This document shows, one piece after another, positions 21,777 to 33,150 of a stretch of DNA of 64,000 nucleotides. This stretch comes from Toxorhynchites rutilus septentrionalis (taxonomy: Eukaryota; Arthropoda; Insecta; Diptera; Culicidae): the NCBI RefSeq assembly GCF_029784135.1, contig NC_073745.1, positions 245,563,993 through 245,627,992 on the forward strand, given 5' to 3'. How positions within the stretch are numbered: position 1 is the first letter of the stretch; each line of letters begins with the position of its first letter. The notes beneath the pieces were generated by a model. The model saw only the letters and a program-made list of their open reading frames with translations. It was not told the DNA's origin and ran no database searches. A program made the position numbers and the translations under genes.

Positions 21777-24657
21777 TGGATATCGAACAGAAACGTAGTG
21801 CTGTAATTGCCTAGTTCCTAGCTGGTAAATGTCAGAAAGACATAGTTCGTGAGCTGTCCGCTATACCTGTGTGCAGAAGTTTTGTACACCGTACAGTTAA
21901 AAGATACCTGGAGACCGGAAGTACCAAAAAACGATATGGTGGGGGACGTCAAGCTACTATGGTGACGATCGTCAAGAAGCGTCTTAAGAGAAATCCTCGA
22001 CGTAGTGCCACTAAATTGGCGAAGGATCTCAAAATATCGGATCGAAGTCTCCGTCGGATCCTGAAAGATAAACTACAGACCAAACCTTACAAGATGCAAA
22101 AGGTTCAAGACCTTTCGATGAGCTTGAGCTTGAGCTTGGGTAGACTGTACAATTCGTAGTTGCTCTCCGTGATTGACCTGAACCAACCAAATTGAACAAA
22201 GAACACACAGAATGACGCCTCGGACTAGCAAATCATTCTCGTTGTGCAATTTTCGGTGATACGAGCTTTAAATGGTCAATAACGACGCCGGCCACGTCCT
22301 TACAGTCACCGGGGGAAAGGAAGGAATGTTAGTATGATATTCGTCGCCCGAAGGCCAGAAGGGTCGCCTCTATAGCGTGGTTCCCTAGCGTTTACCATGG
22401 AAGGGATATTTGTTAGTGGGATAGGTATAAAATCAGGATTTACTGCGGTAAGTGATGTGATTATGTGAACGCGAACTATCAACCACTCGACGAAACGAAA
22501 ACCCTAAAATCTCGTGTTACGAGACGCGGCAGAAATTATCTTTAGGTATCCTAAGAAGGAAAACCTGTAAAATGTAAAATTTTTCGACCAGCTATATATT
22601 CTATCGTTTGACGCATGTACTTTTCATCGAAATTCAATGGCGACGGCGGAGAGTTATCCTTGGGAAACCTGAGAAGGTAACCGAGAGATATCTATATATT
22701 CTATTACTCATCACACGTACTTCTCATCGAAATATCTCCGTGTTGTCTTTGGGAACCTAACAATGGTAACCAAGAGAAATCTACATATTCTATTATTTAT
22801 CGCTCGTACTTTGTATTTAAATTAATAAAGAATTAAATAATAAAAGATAAACGGGTTAAACAATTAATGAATGTAATATTTTTATACGCATTTTTCTACA
22901 AATTTGCATCAAAATGACACCCGGCATCGCTCCACTGGATTCTAGGAGTGAATCAACTATAAATCAACAGTATAACGTGCAAAAACTACACATAAGTGAA
23001 CACTTACACACTAACTAGAAACTTTCTACGTCAAATTTTCAGGGTACAAAGAGAGGAGAATTAAAGTGAATAAAACTTAGCCTTTCGCCTGCATATCGGA
23101 CACTTACAAAAAACAGATACACTTTTCTATACAAAAAGCATAACCCTTTTGATCCACTTCCAGTATCCGAATTCTGAATCAAAATCAAGAATATAGTTAA
23201 GAATTTACAGTTTCTTTTCAATCTGAATACTTCATCAGAAATATGAATTAGTGAATTGTAAACCAAAATTGAGATACGCAATTTTATAATAAACAATTCA
23301 CAGGATATATTCGAAGTTGCATCAATTATATACACTCTAATAATTGGATAGGTAAGCGATGTCAGGAACCCTCAACCAGAATATAGAAATGCATTGTATA
23401 TTAAAGTCGAGAACGGTAGTCTCAAATCAACTTCCCAAGTTTCCAAATTGGCTGCTCAAATTTTACCTGAAATATTAGTTTTTGAATCGACTTCAGCATT
23501 GTATGGCAAGGTTACCCCACTATGCGCTCCACCAATTGGCTCGATTCATATGTGTGTAAAAATCGAATCGATAAATCAATCAATTTAATACCGATCACCC
23601 TAGGACCACAATCCCCTATATATTACACAGCTGTTCCTAACACAAACAAGCACGATACGCTTCTACATCCCGAGAATAAAGCTAAACATCAGGTATAACT
23701 AGGTGTCACCACTACCAAGGATGCATACATACACAAATATTGAACATAATAAAATAGTGAAACATAAGAAGAAAAATAAATCATAGTTGCTTTCCACGGA
23801 AGCAACTGCTATCGCGGTTCAACATAGCAATTCAAAAAAAAAGATAGAAAGAGGAAAATGCATTCTATTCCTTAGCTTTTTTGTGCTGTTGCAGGCGGAA
23901 CTGCAATGTTCAAATAGTAGTGATAATATCACTGCACATTCTATATATCCAAAAGGTTCAAGACCTTTCGATGAGGAAAAAACAAGAACGGGTAAGAAGA
24001 GCGAAAGCGCTGCTGAAGAGGGCCGCGGAAGGAAGGTTGGAGAATATCGTGTTCACCGGCGAGAAACTCTTCACCGTAGCGCAGTTCGTGAATAAGCAGA
24101 ACTACAGAGTTTGGTTGCTAGAAAGATCGCGAACCCATGCTGAAGTACTGACGGCGACCAGGCGACAGAAATCTGCATCGGTGATGGTTTGGGCCGGAAT
24201 CACCCGTGATGGCCGGACTCCGCTGGTTTTTGTCCTTGAAGGAGTGAGGAACAACCAAAATACGTATCGGGAACTAGTTCTACAGAATGTCGTCGAACCG
24301 TGGGCACGTCGTCATTTTGGTTCCAGTGGTTGGGTTTTCCAGCAAAACTCGGCACTGGCGCACAAAGCGAAGAAAACCCAACTTTGGATTGCAGAGCATT
24401 TTCCAGGGTTCATTGCGAGTTCGGAGTGGCCGGCGAGTTCGCCGAACCTGAACCCTATGGACTTCGCTGTCTAGAGTATGTTGGAGGCCGAAGTCTTCTC
24501 TAATAAACATGAAAGTTTGGAAGCCCTGAAGCAACATCTGACAGCGGCCTGGGATAAAATACCACAAGAGCATCTGCGGGCCTTTTACGATGCGTTCCTC
24601 GATCGTCTGCGGCGAGTGGTTAAACTCAAGGGCGAACAGGTTGAATTGTACCAGTGA
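21777..24657 (+). pseudogene. DD37D transposase, two in-frame stops plus a 1.8-kb insertion
   Basis: The frame starts MDIEQKRSAVIA and meets a TAG near 21811. It continues with FLAGK, HRTVKRYLETGSTKKRYGGG and a helix-turn-helix region (RSATKLAKDLKISDRSLRRI). The frame is interrupted at KVQDLSM (22122) and resumes with the same residues at 23950. Then come VFTGEKLF (first catalytic Asp read as Gly), SVMVWAGITRDGRTPL, VFQQNSALAH (second Asp read as Asn), and ASSPNLNPMD with the third Asp, 37 residues on. A TAG replaces the expected Trp at 24472, after which SMLEAEVFSNK runs to ELYQ and a stop near 24657. It is inactive: stops and two changed catalytic residues. Spacing and residue order match the DD37D group found in mosquitoes. 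Confidence 0.8.
22123..23949. mobile_element. 1.83-kb unclassified insertion with 26-bp target duplication
   Basis: The insertion is flanked by identical 26-bp copies at 22097-22122 and 23950-23975 (CAAAAGGTTCAAGAC...GATGAG). It begins CTTGAGCTTGAGCTTGGG and ends near CATTCTATATAT. There are no terminal repeats and no convincing ORF. A long target duplication fits LINE-type target-primed integration. If so, it lies on the minus strand with a short (CAAGCT)n tail at its left end. This classification is inference. Confidence 0.6.
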
Positions 24658-24774
24658 ATTTATAAAAAGTGATTTGTTTTGAAGCAAAATTGAATAAATT
24701 TGAAATAAATTTTGTTTGCTTTGATCAATTTATCTGTTTGTTTCAATGTAGCACTTCAATTGCCGAACCCTGTA

Positions 24775-25690
24775 TACTGTATATCCACATAATTTTGCTA
24801 AATTCACGAAATTCAAGGTGTATATGTTTGACCGTGTGAAATAAAAACCAGTGTAACTTTCGAATCTTTAAAATAAAGTTAATCAATCGATACTTTTTCT
24901 CTCGGTGTCCAAAACCTAAAATGCTAACCTGTTTTGTTCATGATCTGCAAGGTACGTATATGACAAGGTAACCTGGACTCGTAGTGTGTAGCAACATGGT
25001 TCACTTATACATTCTCAACTATGACATCTTAGCTTTGATGAAAAGCAGCGATCGCAAAGCAATTCATAACAAGTTGTTATTGTTGCAATTATTACGTGTT
25101 TTATTGAAATTACGTCAATAATACGTGAGATAAAGGAGTTAGTGAACCATTAATGTTAAAATAACGGAATTAGTACCCTGGATGTGTTGTATCTTTGCTG
25201 CTTTTTGAAACTGACCTTAATAAGGCGGTTCGACTGCGACGGAATATATTTATAAAATATTTCCATTTTCGGACAACTCTATGGCTCGATGTATGGCACC
25301 TGAATGCGTGAGCGTTCGGTCATCGATGCCCGGGCTCGAGTCCAACTCGAATTATGAAAACATATCCCACAAATTATCAGTTCATCGAATCCTAAGGGAT
25401 GTGCTCATATTCGGAGGAAATGGCCTCGATTCTTCGGACATGACCTAAACAGCAATAGTAAAACATTTACATTTGTTCGCTTCACTTCAGTCCAGATTGT
25501 TTCATGCATATCGATGGCTTGGAAGTACAATATCGTCGAAAACTGATACAAACAGGTAAATTTAAACAAATCCATATTACACAATAAGACTGTTTATTTT
25601 TAACAGTTGCTACTGTCAGAAAGGCCAAGGATTCTCATGCCTCGAGAAATCAAAACCGGACGGCTTGCCGAAAGGTCTTGATCGACATCA
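24775..25690. other. Unassigned intron sequence
   Basis: No repeat partner and no credible gene were found. Confidence 0.35.
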
Positions 25691-25860
25691 AGCAATAGCT
25701 GAAGCCAGTAAAAACATCCATAACATCCGCGGAATCGGTCCAGCTGAAGATCACCAGCTCAATTCTGACTCCTGAAATTCTTCTTTCGAAATGGAAGCAA
25801 AGCCGTGTCCGAGGGACGAACTAGCCACTATAACACTAATAATAATAATAATATAAATCT
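25690..25860 (+). mobile_element. Degraded tRNA-derived SINE
   Basis: Matches the SINE at 29722-29881 through its B-box region and body (GATCACCAGCTCAATTCTGA, CTCCTGAAATTCTTC, AAATGGAAGCAAA, CACTATAACACTAATAATAA). The A-box region is eroded, and a (TAA)n tail is present. Confidence 0.55.
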
Positions 25861-26203
25861 CTCTGTTGGTCACCTTTTTTCTCCGAACAGATTTATTTTT
25901 ATCACTATTCAGGCGCGATGCTAACTTATTCCTCATAACTACCAAGATATAAGCATTCTTATTCATGTTTACGGACGTATCTGACATCCGTTCGAGCGAC
26001 TCGATTCGAACACTTTCGAAAAAGACATTCTCATTTTCGTTTGAATCCGTTAGAACGAGACATTTTCGACGTAAAAATATTTATGTAATCAGATGCACCT
26101 CAATTTTTCTAAACAATACGAAACAAAGTGTAGTGCAAGGATGTGAGATAAGTTGGATAATCGAATTGACAAACCAATGTCAACAATTATATATTTGATT
26201 TAG

Positions 26204-26687
26204 GGGTATTCTAGTGTAGAGATACGAGTTTCGAACGTTTTTTCGAGCTCCGTTAAAAATAAAACAAAGAATATTTTTATCATCCATCATATCATTATTT
26301 GTTTATCTGTCTTTTAACAATAAAACAGAAATTTCCCGATTTTTTAAAAATAGTAAAATTTGAAAAATATTTTTATAAATATTTTAAGTGGTTTGTGCGA
26401 TAGAGAGATGTATGCAGATTGTATTCGTATAAATTCGATATGAATCGGTTCAGCAGAACTAGAGATATCGTGTACGCCAGTTTGAAAAAAATAGTTTCGA
26501 GATAAACGCGTAAGTTCATTGTTATGACCGTACCAGGTTAGATATCGCATCACTAAAATAGCTCTAACTCGGTAAATAATAGCATTGTGGATAAGGCCTT
26601 TCTAGGGTATATTGTTGAATGCCTAAAGTACAGAAATATGAAAAACAAATTTTGATTTTTTTCAAATTTCTAGACTAGAAAACTGCC
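26204..26687. mobile_element. TTAA-site MITE, copy 1
   Basis: GGGGTATTCTAGTGTAGAGA starts after TTAG at about 26200, and TCTAGACTAGAAAACTGCC ends before TTAA at 26688-26691. The interior matches 33728-34377 (AAAATAAAACAAAGAATATT, GCGATAGAGAGATG, GAGATATCGTGTACGCCAGT). It is non-coding. Confidence 0.65.
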
Positions 26688-26806
26688 TTAAACGCATTCG
26701 AACAATAACTGTGTAAGAAATCGAAAGAATTAGGCAATTCAATTTCAATTTCATAAACGATCGAAAGAAGGACAGAAGGAAAACATGATTCGATAAGAGC
26801 GAACCG

Positions 26807-27268
26807 TGTGTACGATCCTAAAATAACAATCTAACCTACCGGTAGCGGGTGCAATAAAACCCAATGCAATAGAATAACGGAAAGGAAAGGGACCAAATAT
26901 ATCGCACATTTTTTATCGTGCTAAGATCGTTGCCCTCAAAATGCAGTTATGAGTCAAAGACAAGCTCTAATCAGGTTGCATGTGGTGAATCACAGATAAG
27001 CGATTGGTAAAGGACTTATATGTAAAGGAGCAAGAACGATTAGTTTTCTCTTTCCTTCACACATTAAGTTTGAATTTAGGCTAGAATTAGGATAGAAGAA
27101 AATTGTATAAAAACCCAAGGTTCTCTGAATAAAGTAAGTAGTCTTAGGCTGCCTTCTGCAGCCAGAAGTAATCCCAAGTGTTGTTCCTTGAATATCACAG
27201 TCTGAAATCAGCTAACGAGAGATCAGCAGCTATCCAGACTTCCAACGTTCGATGCAATAATTTTTACA
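26807..27268 (+). mobile_element. LTR of an LTR retrotransposon
   Basis: The segment starts TGTGTACG and ends TTTTTACA (TG...CA). It contains a TATAAAA box at 27106-27112 and AATAAA at 27128-27133, the usual U3/R layout. Directly after it, TAGCGCTCGGAGTTCGG (from about 27271) looks like a tRNA primer-binding site. No partner LTR lies in the window, so the element is truncated. The BEL/Pao group is a guess. Confidence 0.5.
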
Positions 27269-27900
27269 ATTAGCGCTCGGAGTTCGGTAAGATCTTGTTC
27301 TCGTTGATCCTCCCGCTTAGCAGATATTGACAAATTGTTCGAAATCCTGTTCGTCACGCGTTTCGTAGGGAATTAATGCGAAGGCAGTTTAATCAACTTG
27401 TTGAGAGAATAACTTCGATAGATTGATCGACTTCCGTTCGTTACGCGTTCCGTTGGGAATCAGTGCGAATGCAGTTGGTTCTGTTAAGGTTCCGTTGATA
27501 AAGAATACTTCGAATACACTTCCGTTCGTTACGCGTTCCGTAGGGAACAAGTGCGAAGGCGGTCTATTCTATTTATTCTTGACACAAATTCATACAACAC
27601 TCTACTTCAAAGTCTGTAACGTGCAAGCCAGACTCATTACGGTTGATTCCTTCGCGCAACCGAGTTTGCTGCTTCGTTCGCACGCTTACAAACTGGAAGT
27701 GTACGATACGTTCGAACGAACAATTCACGAAAGTTTAACACATTCCCGCCGGCGCTGTAATTCATAATCCTCGCCATCTGGCTGCTGCGCTTAATGCTTT
27801 TCGCTCTGTTTCGAACAAGGCTGAATGCTTTGAACGGAGAGCTTCCAAGATCTCAAGAGCTAGCAAAAAAGTAAAATGGAAAACCAATTAATTCGAACAA
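27269..27900 (+). other. LTR-element leader with triple repeat and possible gag start
   Basis: Three direct repeats near 27340, 27428 and 27517 share TTCGT(C/T)ACGCGTT(C/T)CGT and GGGAA....TGCGAA. Downstream, one frame reads YFKVCNVQARLITVDSFAQ..., which faintly resembles the start of a BEL-type Gag, before a stop at 27765. The Gag assignment is weak. Confidence 0.4.
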
Positions 27901-28275
27901 AATTTTGTAAAACTATTATTTAACGCCAATCCGGAAACAACGTAGTTAGCGTTTTCTGTTTTAAGGGGGGAAGATCCCGGAGTTCATGTTTAACAAAAAT
28001 GGTCGTCATTTTGGCAATTTTTAAAATTTTCAGAAACCCTTATATAACACTTTAGACATTGTCCTAAAGTTTTAAAATATTCATTGGAATTCGTTCTTCA
28101 GATCCGATACCACCAGCAAGGTACCGATTTTCAGATAGCATCTACGCATGCAGCTGTCAACAGCGTAATAATCATAATTCGTTCACTCAAAAAATTAAAA
28201 ATACATCTTCAAATATACCTCAAACAATAACCAAACTACCCGAACACTTCACTTTATTCCTAACATTAAAAAAGA
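27901..28275. other. Unassigned intron sequence
   Basis: Nothing recognised between the LTR leader and element B. Confidence 0.3.
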
Positions 28276-28451
28276 CGGGTGGGTAATGTCGGGGACATAA
28301 CCGGAGTGACGTAGGACTATACAAAGGGGACAGTATTTGCTAAATATATATTTTAAATATATTGTTTTATTTTCTTCTCCTACGTGAATACCTACCTATC
28401 TACCTGAAAAAATGGATTACTTTACTGTTTACTTTTTATGAACATGTTGGG

Positions 28452-28467
28452 GGTTCTGAAAAGAACC
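28452..28467 (-). terminator. Histone mRNA 3' stem-loop (minus strand)
   Basis: On the minus strand this reads GGTTCTTTTCAGAACC, a perfect 6-bp stem with a 4-nt loop. It matches the metazoan replication-dependent histone 3' processing hairpin, preceded by AAA and followed by CCC. It lies about 760 bp downstream of the H2A C-terminal fragment on the same strand. Confidence 0.75.
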
Positions 28468-29224
28468 TTTGGTGTTGTGTTTTTGCGTTTTTTTTACAAA
28501 ATTGATTCTTGATTTTTTTCTGAAGGCTTTGTACTTATTAAATGTTTAACGCCGAGCATCTCTCGGCGTATGAACATATCGTACAATCAAAATGATGGCT
28601 GTGATAGGGAATGCATAGGTGGTCATCAGCTCATTCACTATCATATATTTCACTATTGAGCACATTACCGTACCTTAAAATGTGGTTTCGGAGACGAATG
28701 AATTGTAAGATTTGTAGTCTCCGCAAACAAAGTAAATAAAAATGAAAAAGAACTGAGGTTTTGGAGACGAACTCTACGATCTGTCGAGAAATAAACGAGC
28801 TATAAGCGTTCTGAAAAACCAACAGTAAATACAGGGACGGATGACCTTCGGATTAAAGTCCTTTAAAATAAGAACAGAGCAGCAGGAAATACATAGCTCA
28901 TCATGTTGCTCCTTAGTTATGTTTCTATACAATGCAGATGTAACGTCAGTCAATTTTCAACATCAGTTATCAACCAAAGAAAGCAGTTCTTGCTACCGAG
29001 AAAATTCGTTAATGCCATCCTGCATACAATGTGAAGCCACTTTTAATTCGGAAACCATGCATGGGTTTGTGAAAACTGAATGATCAATTTAAAAGACCCC
29101 AACCACCAATAAGTTCAAGAACAAGCATAACCAAAATAAATCAGTTTATATTATATGTCATATTATGTCACTTTAGAATGCATTGGTATTGTGAAAAACT
29201 TTTAATAACTCTTCTTTGAAAGGT

Positions 29225-29500
29225 TTAATGGCCCTGAAAAGCGCCGTGTTTTACGGTGGCTGGTTTTGCCACCAAAGCAGTCTGTATAAACAAACTTTTT
29301 CCTTCTTCTACCTGCTGCCGTTTTGCGATTGCGTTTGCCACTCGCTGAAACTAGTTGTTGCCACCGAACCGAATGTGCTCTGTTCTGTAGGTTGGTTTTC
29401 TTATTGTCGTGAGCAGCTTCGTAAGCCAACTCGAGCACTCCGGCGGCCGAAATTCTATAACCGCTATTAGGTATACTGGTGCTCCGGCATCAATCCGTTG
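29225..29500 (-). pseudogene. Histone H2A pseudogene, C-terminal two-thirds
   Basis: Reading leftward from 29500: AGAPVYLIAVIEF, then after a frame change AAGVLELAYEAAHDNKKT, then in shifting frames EHIRF and LFIQTALVAKPAT. These align to H2A core residues ([23 protein letters not shown]...DNKKT, RHLQLA, LPNIQAVLLPKKT). A stop is at 29225-29227. The sequence upstream of 29500 (CATCACATCGCATCAAC) resembles the 5' UTR in front of the N-terminal copy at 30129, so a deletion appears to have fused the 5' UTR to codon ~41. Confidence 0.75.
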
Positions 29501-29721
29501 ATGCGATGTGATGTGAAACGATGCCATACAACCACACTGATTTACGGCTTGAAAGAAAATGAGATATTTTTTGGGGTCCGCGCGTTTTGTACTCTAGCGG
29601 TACACACTCACAGGATAGAGACCAATCGGCAGACTCAGCCAAAGGGGCGAGTCCAACGAGACGAACGAATGAGCGTTAAAAGGCAGCGATGGCAAAAAAA
29701 TACATTCATTACGATTTGTTC

Positions 29722-29881
29722 GCTGTGGAGGCGATCTGGCATAGTGGTAACATCCATGCCTCTCACGCTAAAGGTCACGAGTTCAATTCTCACTCCCGAC
29801 ATTCTTCCAAAAATGGAAGTAAAAGTGACGAACCAGCCTAATGAGTTGAAAATCACTATAATACAGATAAAAAAAAAAAAA
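29722..29881 (+). mobile_element. tRNA-derived SINE inside element B
   Basis: An A-box-like TGGCATAGTGGTAACATCC and a B-box-like GGTCACGAGTTCAATTC are followed by a body (CATTCTTCCAAAAATGGAAG) and an A-tail. It is flanked by GATTTGTTCGCT at about 29710-29721 and 29884-29895. Relatives are at 25690 (+) and 38392 (-). Confidence 0.8.
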
Positions 29882-29922
29882 AAGATTTGTTCGCTCGTTG
29901 GATTCACATGCAGGCTAAAAAG

Positions 29923-29938
29923 GGTCCTTTTCAGGATC
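29923..29938 (+). terminator. Histone-type 3' stem-loop (plus strand)
   Basis: GGTCCTTTTCAGGATC forms a 6-bp stem (one G-T pair) with a TTTC loop, preceded by AAAAAG and followed by ACAAAAA, as in histone mRNA 3' ends. The coding part that belonged to it was not recognised upstream. Confidence 0.55.
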
Positions 29939-29994
29939 ACAAAAATCTTCAATCTAAAGTGTTTATTGTTTTGTTATCACTCGATATTCTCATC

Positions 29995-30129
29995 TTTTTC
30001 GGCTGGACTGGTGCACTGCTGCACTAACGCGCTCGGCCTAGCTACCCTTGCGGGGAACTCTAGACAAACACGGTTCGAGCGGGATTTTACCTTTCCCTTC
30101 ACTTTTCCTCCTTTGCCATAACCAACCAT
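29995..30129 (-). pseudogene. Histone H2A pseudogene, N-terminal part
   Basis: From ATG at 30129: [20 protein letters not shown] then VCLEFPA. This is nearly identical to the H2A tail (M.[25 protein letters not shown]). Residues ~28-39 (GRIHRLL region) are deleted. After a stop and frame change, AERVSAAVHQ corresponds to AERVGAGAPVY. Upstream (30140-30370) is promoter-like, with a TTAAAAATCCCCGC box and a 5' UTR of repeated CATCA. Confidence 0.8.
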
Positions 30130-30640
30130 GGCTGCTTGTGTTGGTTTGTTGATGTGATGTGATGTGATGTACGGTTTGGATGAGAATGAGCGTTACCGCA
30201 GCGGAGCGGGGATTTTTAAGCTGACTGGCTGGCTCGAGAATTACGCATGTGTGAGACTGCAACCAATGTTTCTTCATTTTTTTTCTTTTTCCTTTCCAAT
30301 CGTGCCTCGTTGTATTTCGCTGCTGCTCTGGTTGCCCGTTTTGGTCGGTACGATTTGAGGAGCACAAAATGGACCAATCAAAAATGGGCACAAAGTGCAT
30401 TTGGACAATGCTTGATATTTCACAATTATTCAATTATTTATCTCAAGAAAAATGAAATGTTATTCGTTATGATAGATGCGTAGATATATTTCCTATCAAT
30501 TGATGCAAAAATCTTTGCGATCTATTGAGAAATACTCGAGTTATAAGCGTTCCAAATCTTGCATTTTTTCCTACTTGTTCAGTGCCTAGATTTTCATTTC
30601 ACCCCCTATATCTTCCGGTTAGACGTAGTCCTACGTCAAA

Positions 30641-33150
30641 AAAACACACGAAATTCATTATTTTTCGACCTTCAGACAGGGGTCCCCCCTTAACACCGTG
30701 TTGGATGTTAAATTGGGTTGAGTGATTTTCGCATACCTTCGTGTTCGGCTCGCGCTGGTAAACCAATTTCGTATGTACCAATAAAACTGACAATAAAAAT
30801 GAATGAATGAATGAAAAGTTTCAAGCAAAATTGCACAGACACTCAAAACGAAAAAACTCGCTGTTTTCTCCTAATTTGTTGTGCTATGAACTCAATGTGA
30901 CCTTTGATTCGCCACATAACTTTATTTTGTGAATTTATAGTGTGGATGTTTAGCATGAAAAGGAATTTTTAAGTAAAAAAAAACATATGAATTATTATCT
31001 CAGTGGCGTTAAGTGTTATCTTCTCGTCGAGGATATTCTACTTTCTACCAATGTATCTCCAGGCTTTTGGAAGTATGACACAATTCAGGACGGCGTGTGT
31101 ATCGTGCTTGTGGTGGAAGAAAATAAAATAAATAACATTCAACAAAACGCCTGACCACTTTCTCCAATGTCCACCCTTGCAGAGCACAGTCAGCAGATTG
31201 ATAGCTCACCTCAAACAATTTACATTTCTAATCACGAATGTTTTCTATTTCAGACGATGAAAGCTTCTTAGCATTCTGTCCTGTTGCTTTTGCGCTGCGT
31301 GTTTTCAGAACCTTCGACGATTGGACTGGTCACGGCATGGAACATTGAATCAATAAAGTTCACAGAGAGTCAGGACACGCGTTGGGGTGAATGGCGGCTA
31401 ATTGATTCAGTGCGTTTCCTGAACGGCTATATAGCTTGAAAATGGCAGTACATCACGCTAGGAGTGCTGTTTGAACTTCAATGAGTAGTCCCAGAATAAC
31501 TCTGTAGGTATATTTTTTCTGTGATGTTTTCCTAAAATGGCCCGTTATTTGCGCTTTGTCACAACACCCATCCATTAGTACAATCCAGTCATAGTGATCA
31601 GAATTATCGAAACCAAAGTTCATTATTGGTCGATAAAACCATGTTAGGTGAGGTTTTTTCCTATTCGATTTTTTGAAAGATAAGTGTCAGATCAATTGTT
31701 TTATTATTTTATCAGCTTCCTTATGAAAAATAATCATAAATCATAAATTTGTTCCAAAATCATAAATTATTAAAATTGAGATACAGTATACACCCTGTAT
31801 TTATGTTCGTAACCGGAATTGCTGTGACGAATGTATGAATGATGATGTATGGAAAAAGTAAACATTAAAAGTTGTGATAGCACCCTTGAAATCGGAGCCA
31901 AGAACACCAGCACAAAAAGCTTGCCCACTCATTCATTTTGTGAAATGAAAACTTTTTTGTCATATCAATATGCTGTGCCACCGCTGCGCTGTTCGAAGGT
32001 TCAATAAGCTCGCCGCGTTATTGACCGAGGCTTGTGACGCAAATCAGCATCCAAAAGCAAACTACTCCAACCGGTAGATACTTTCGTGTTTGTTTCACCA
32101 GAAGTGGTGCTTCAGCGAGTCTGAGAATGAGCACGGCATTAGATTATTGAGTACTTTGGGATAATTTTTTTCCTCGAAAAAGGTACCCTGTTTAAACTGT
32201 GCAGCTTCGAGTGATCATTATCCCACCTCGTTCATTTAATTCGCGTCAGTTCGTTAAAACTCATCGAATCGAAGACGCAAAAGCGCGTGATTATGTGATC
32301 ATACATACTGCCGGCAATTGTTGGGCGAAATTTAGTGAATCAAGGTTACAAGAAGCTCAAGCATTACGTTGAACATTTACGATCTTCTTCAGGAAGCTTT
32401 CGGTCTGAAAAAAGAGCAAAAAATTATTTCATTTGATTTCTAGTGTACGATCGAGAGTGGATGGTTTGAAAACTTTGGCCTTTAACTTCAATGGCTGATA
32501 AAGCGGATAAGTGATCTTTAACTTTGAAATAATCGAAAAATATGATCTGTTTCATCAGCACACTGAGATGCGATAGGTACTCTATTTTTTATTCGTGAAT
32601 AATCTGATCGAATTTATATCGATGCTCCTTGTTCTTAATATCAAACAATAGAATTAAAAATTTTAATCTTTGTTTTAAATAAATTCAGACTGCAATGCCA
32701 AGAGGTAGAGCATTTTGGTCATCATGTCTGCCAACATGTCGTCCGTGCAGGGCCCGAAGATGAAAAATGAAAATCGGCTCTTCTTTCAGTAGCTTCGCAT
32801 CGACTAGGACTGCTTCAGCATTTGCCGTCAACATGATTTGAATTGATTAGAAAATTAATTGACAAGCGTTGAGAGCGAGGATGACTGATGAACTATCTAG
32901 CAAATGGTTATTCTAATTGACGTGACTAATGAATACAAATCTGCCTCTTCATTCAACCACTTCAATCCACACTTCTGCTCCCGCTGACACGAATCTCGTT
33001 ACCCGCGTATACAATTTTATTTTTACGTCCATATAAAGTGAAACGGAAACCTCATTTGCATTGAAGTTCATTTGACGGAGAAGAATGAAATTAGATAGTC
33101 GAGTCGTAGAGTGAGATAACAACTAAATGCCCGAATGACTGTTGAGTCAG
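30641..33150. other. Unassigned intron sequence
   Basis: About 2.5 kb without a recognised repeat or gene. Confidence 0.4.

Larger units (their letters stand above)
21619..24772 (+). mobile_element. Full-length DD37D Tc1/mariner-type transposon, split by an insertion
   Basis: Termini CAGGGTCCGGCAATTGAACT (21619) and the reverse complement of CAGGGTTCGGCAATTGAAGT (ending 24772) are near-perfect inverted repeats of about 28 bp, each flanked by TA. Removing the 22123-23975 insertion and duplication leaves about 1.3 kb, a normal size for the superfamily. It contains one transposase gene with two stops. Confidence 0.85.
28276..30640 (+). mobile_element. Element B: same ends as A, carrying histone H2A DNA
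   Basis: The left end (GGGTGGGTAATGTC, ACATAACCGGAG, TGACGTAGGACTA) parallels element A at 7632. The right 275 bp (30365-30640) match A at 8935-9210, ending CCGGTTAGACGTAGTCCTAC. Between these ends lie histone H2A fragments, histone-type stem-loops and promoter-like DNA. A SINE is inserted at 29722. Confidence 0.65.

Noticed and set aside
29498..30121. 207-codon plus-strand open frame
   Set aside because: It crosses a SINE, its A-tail and H2A antisense DNA; composite and not a gene.
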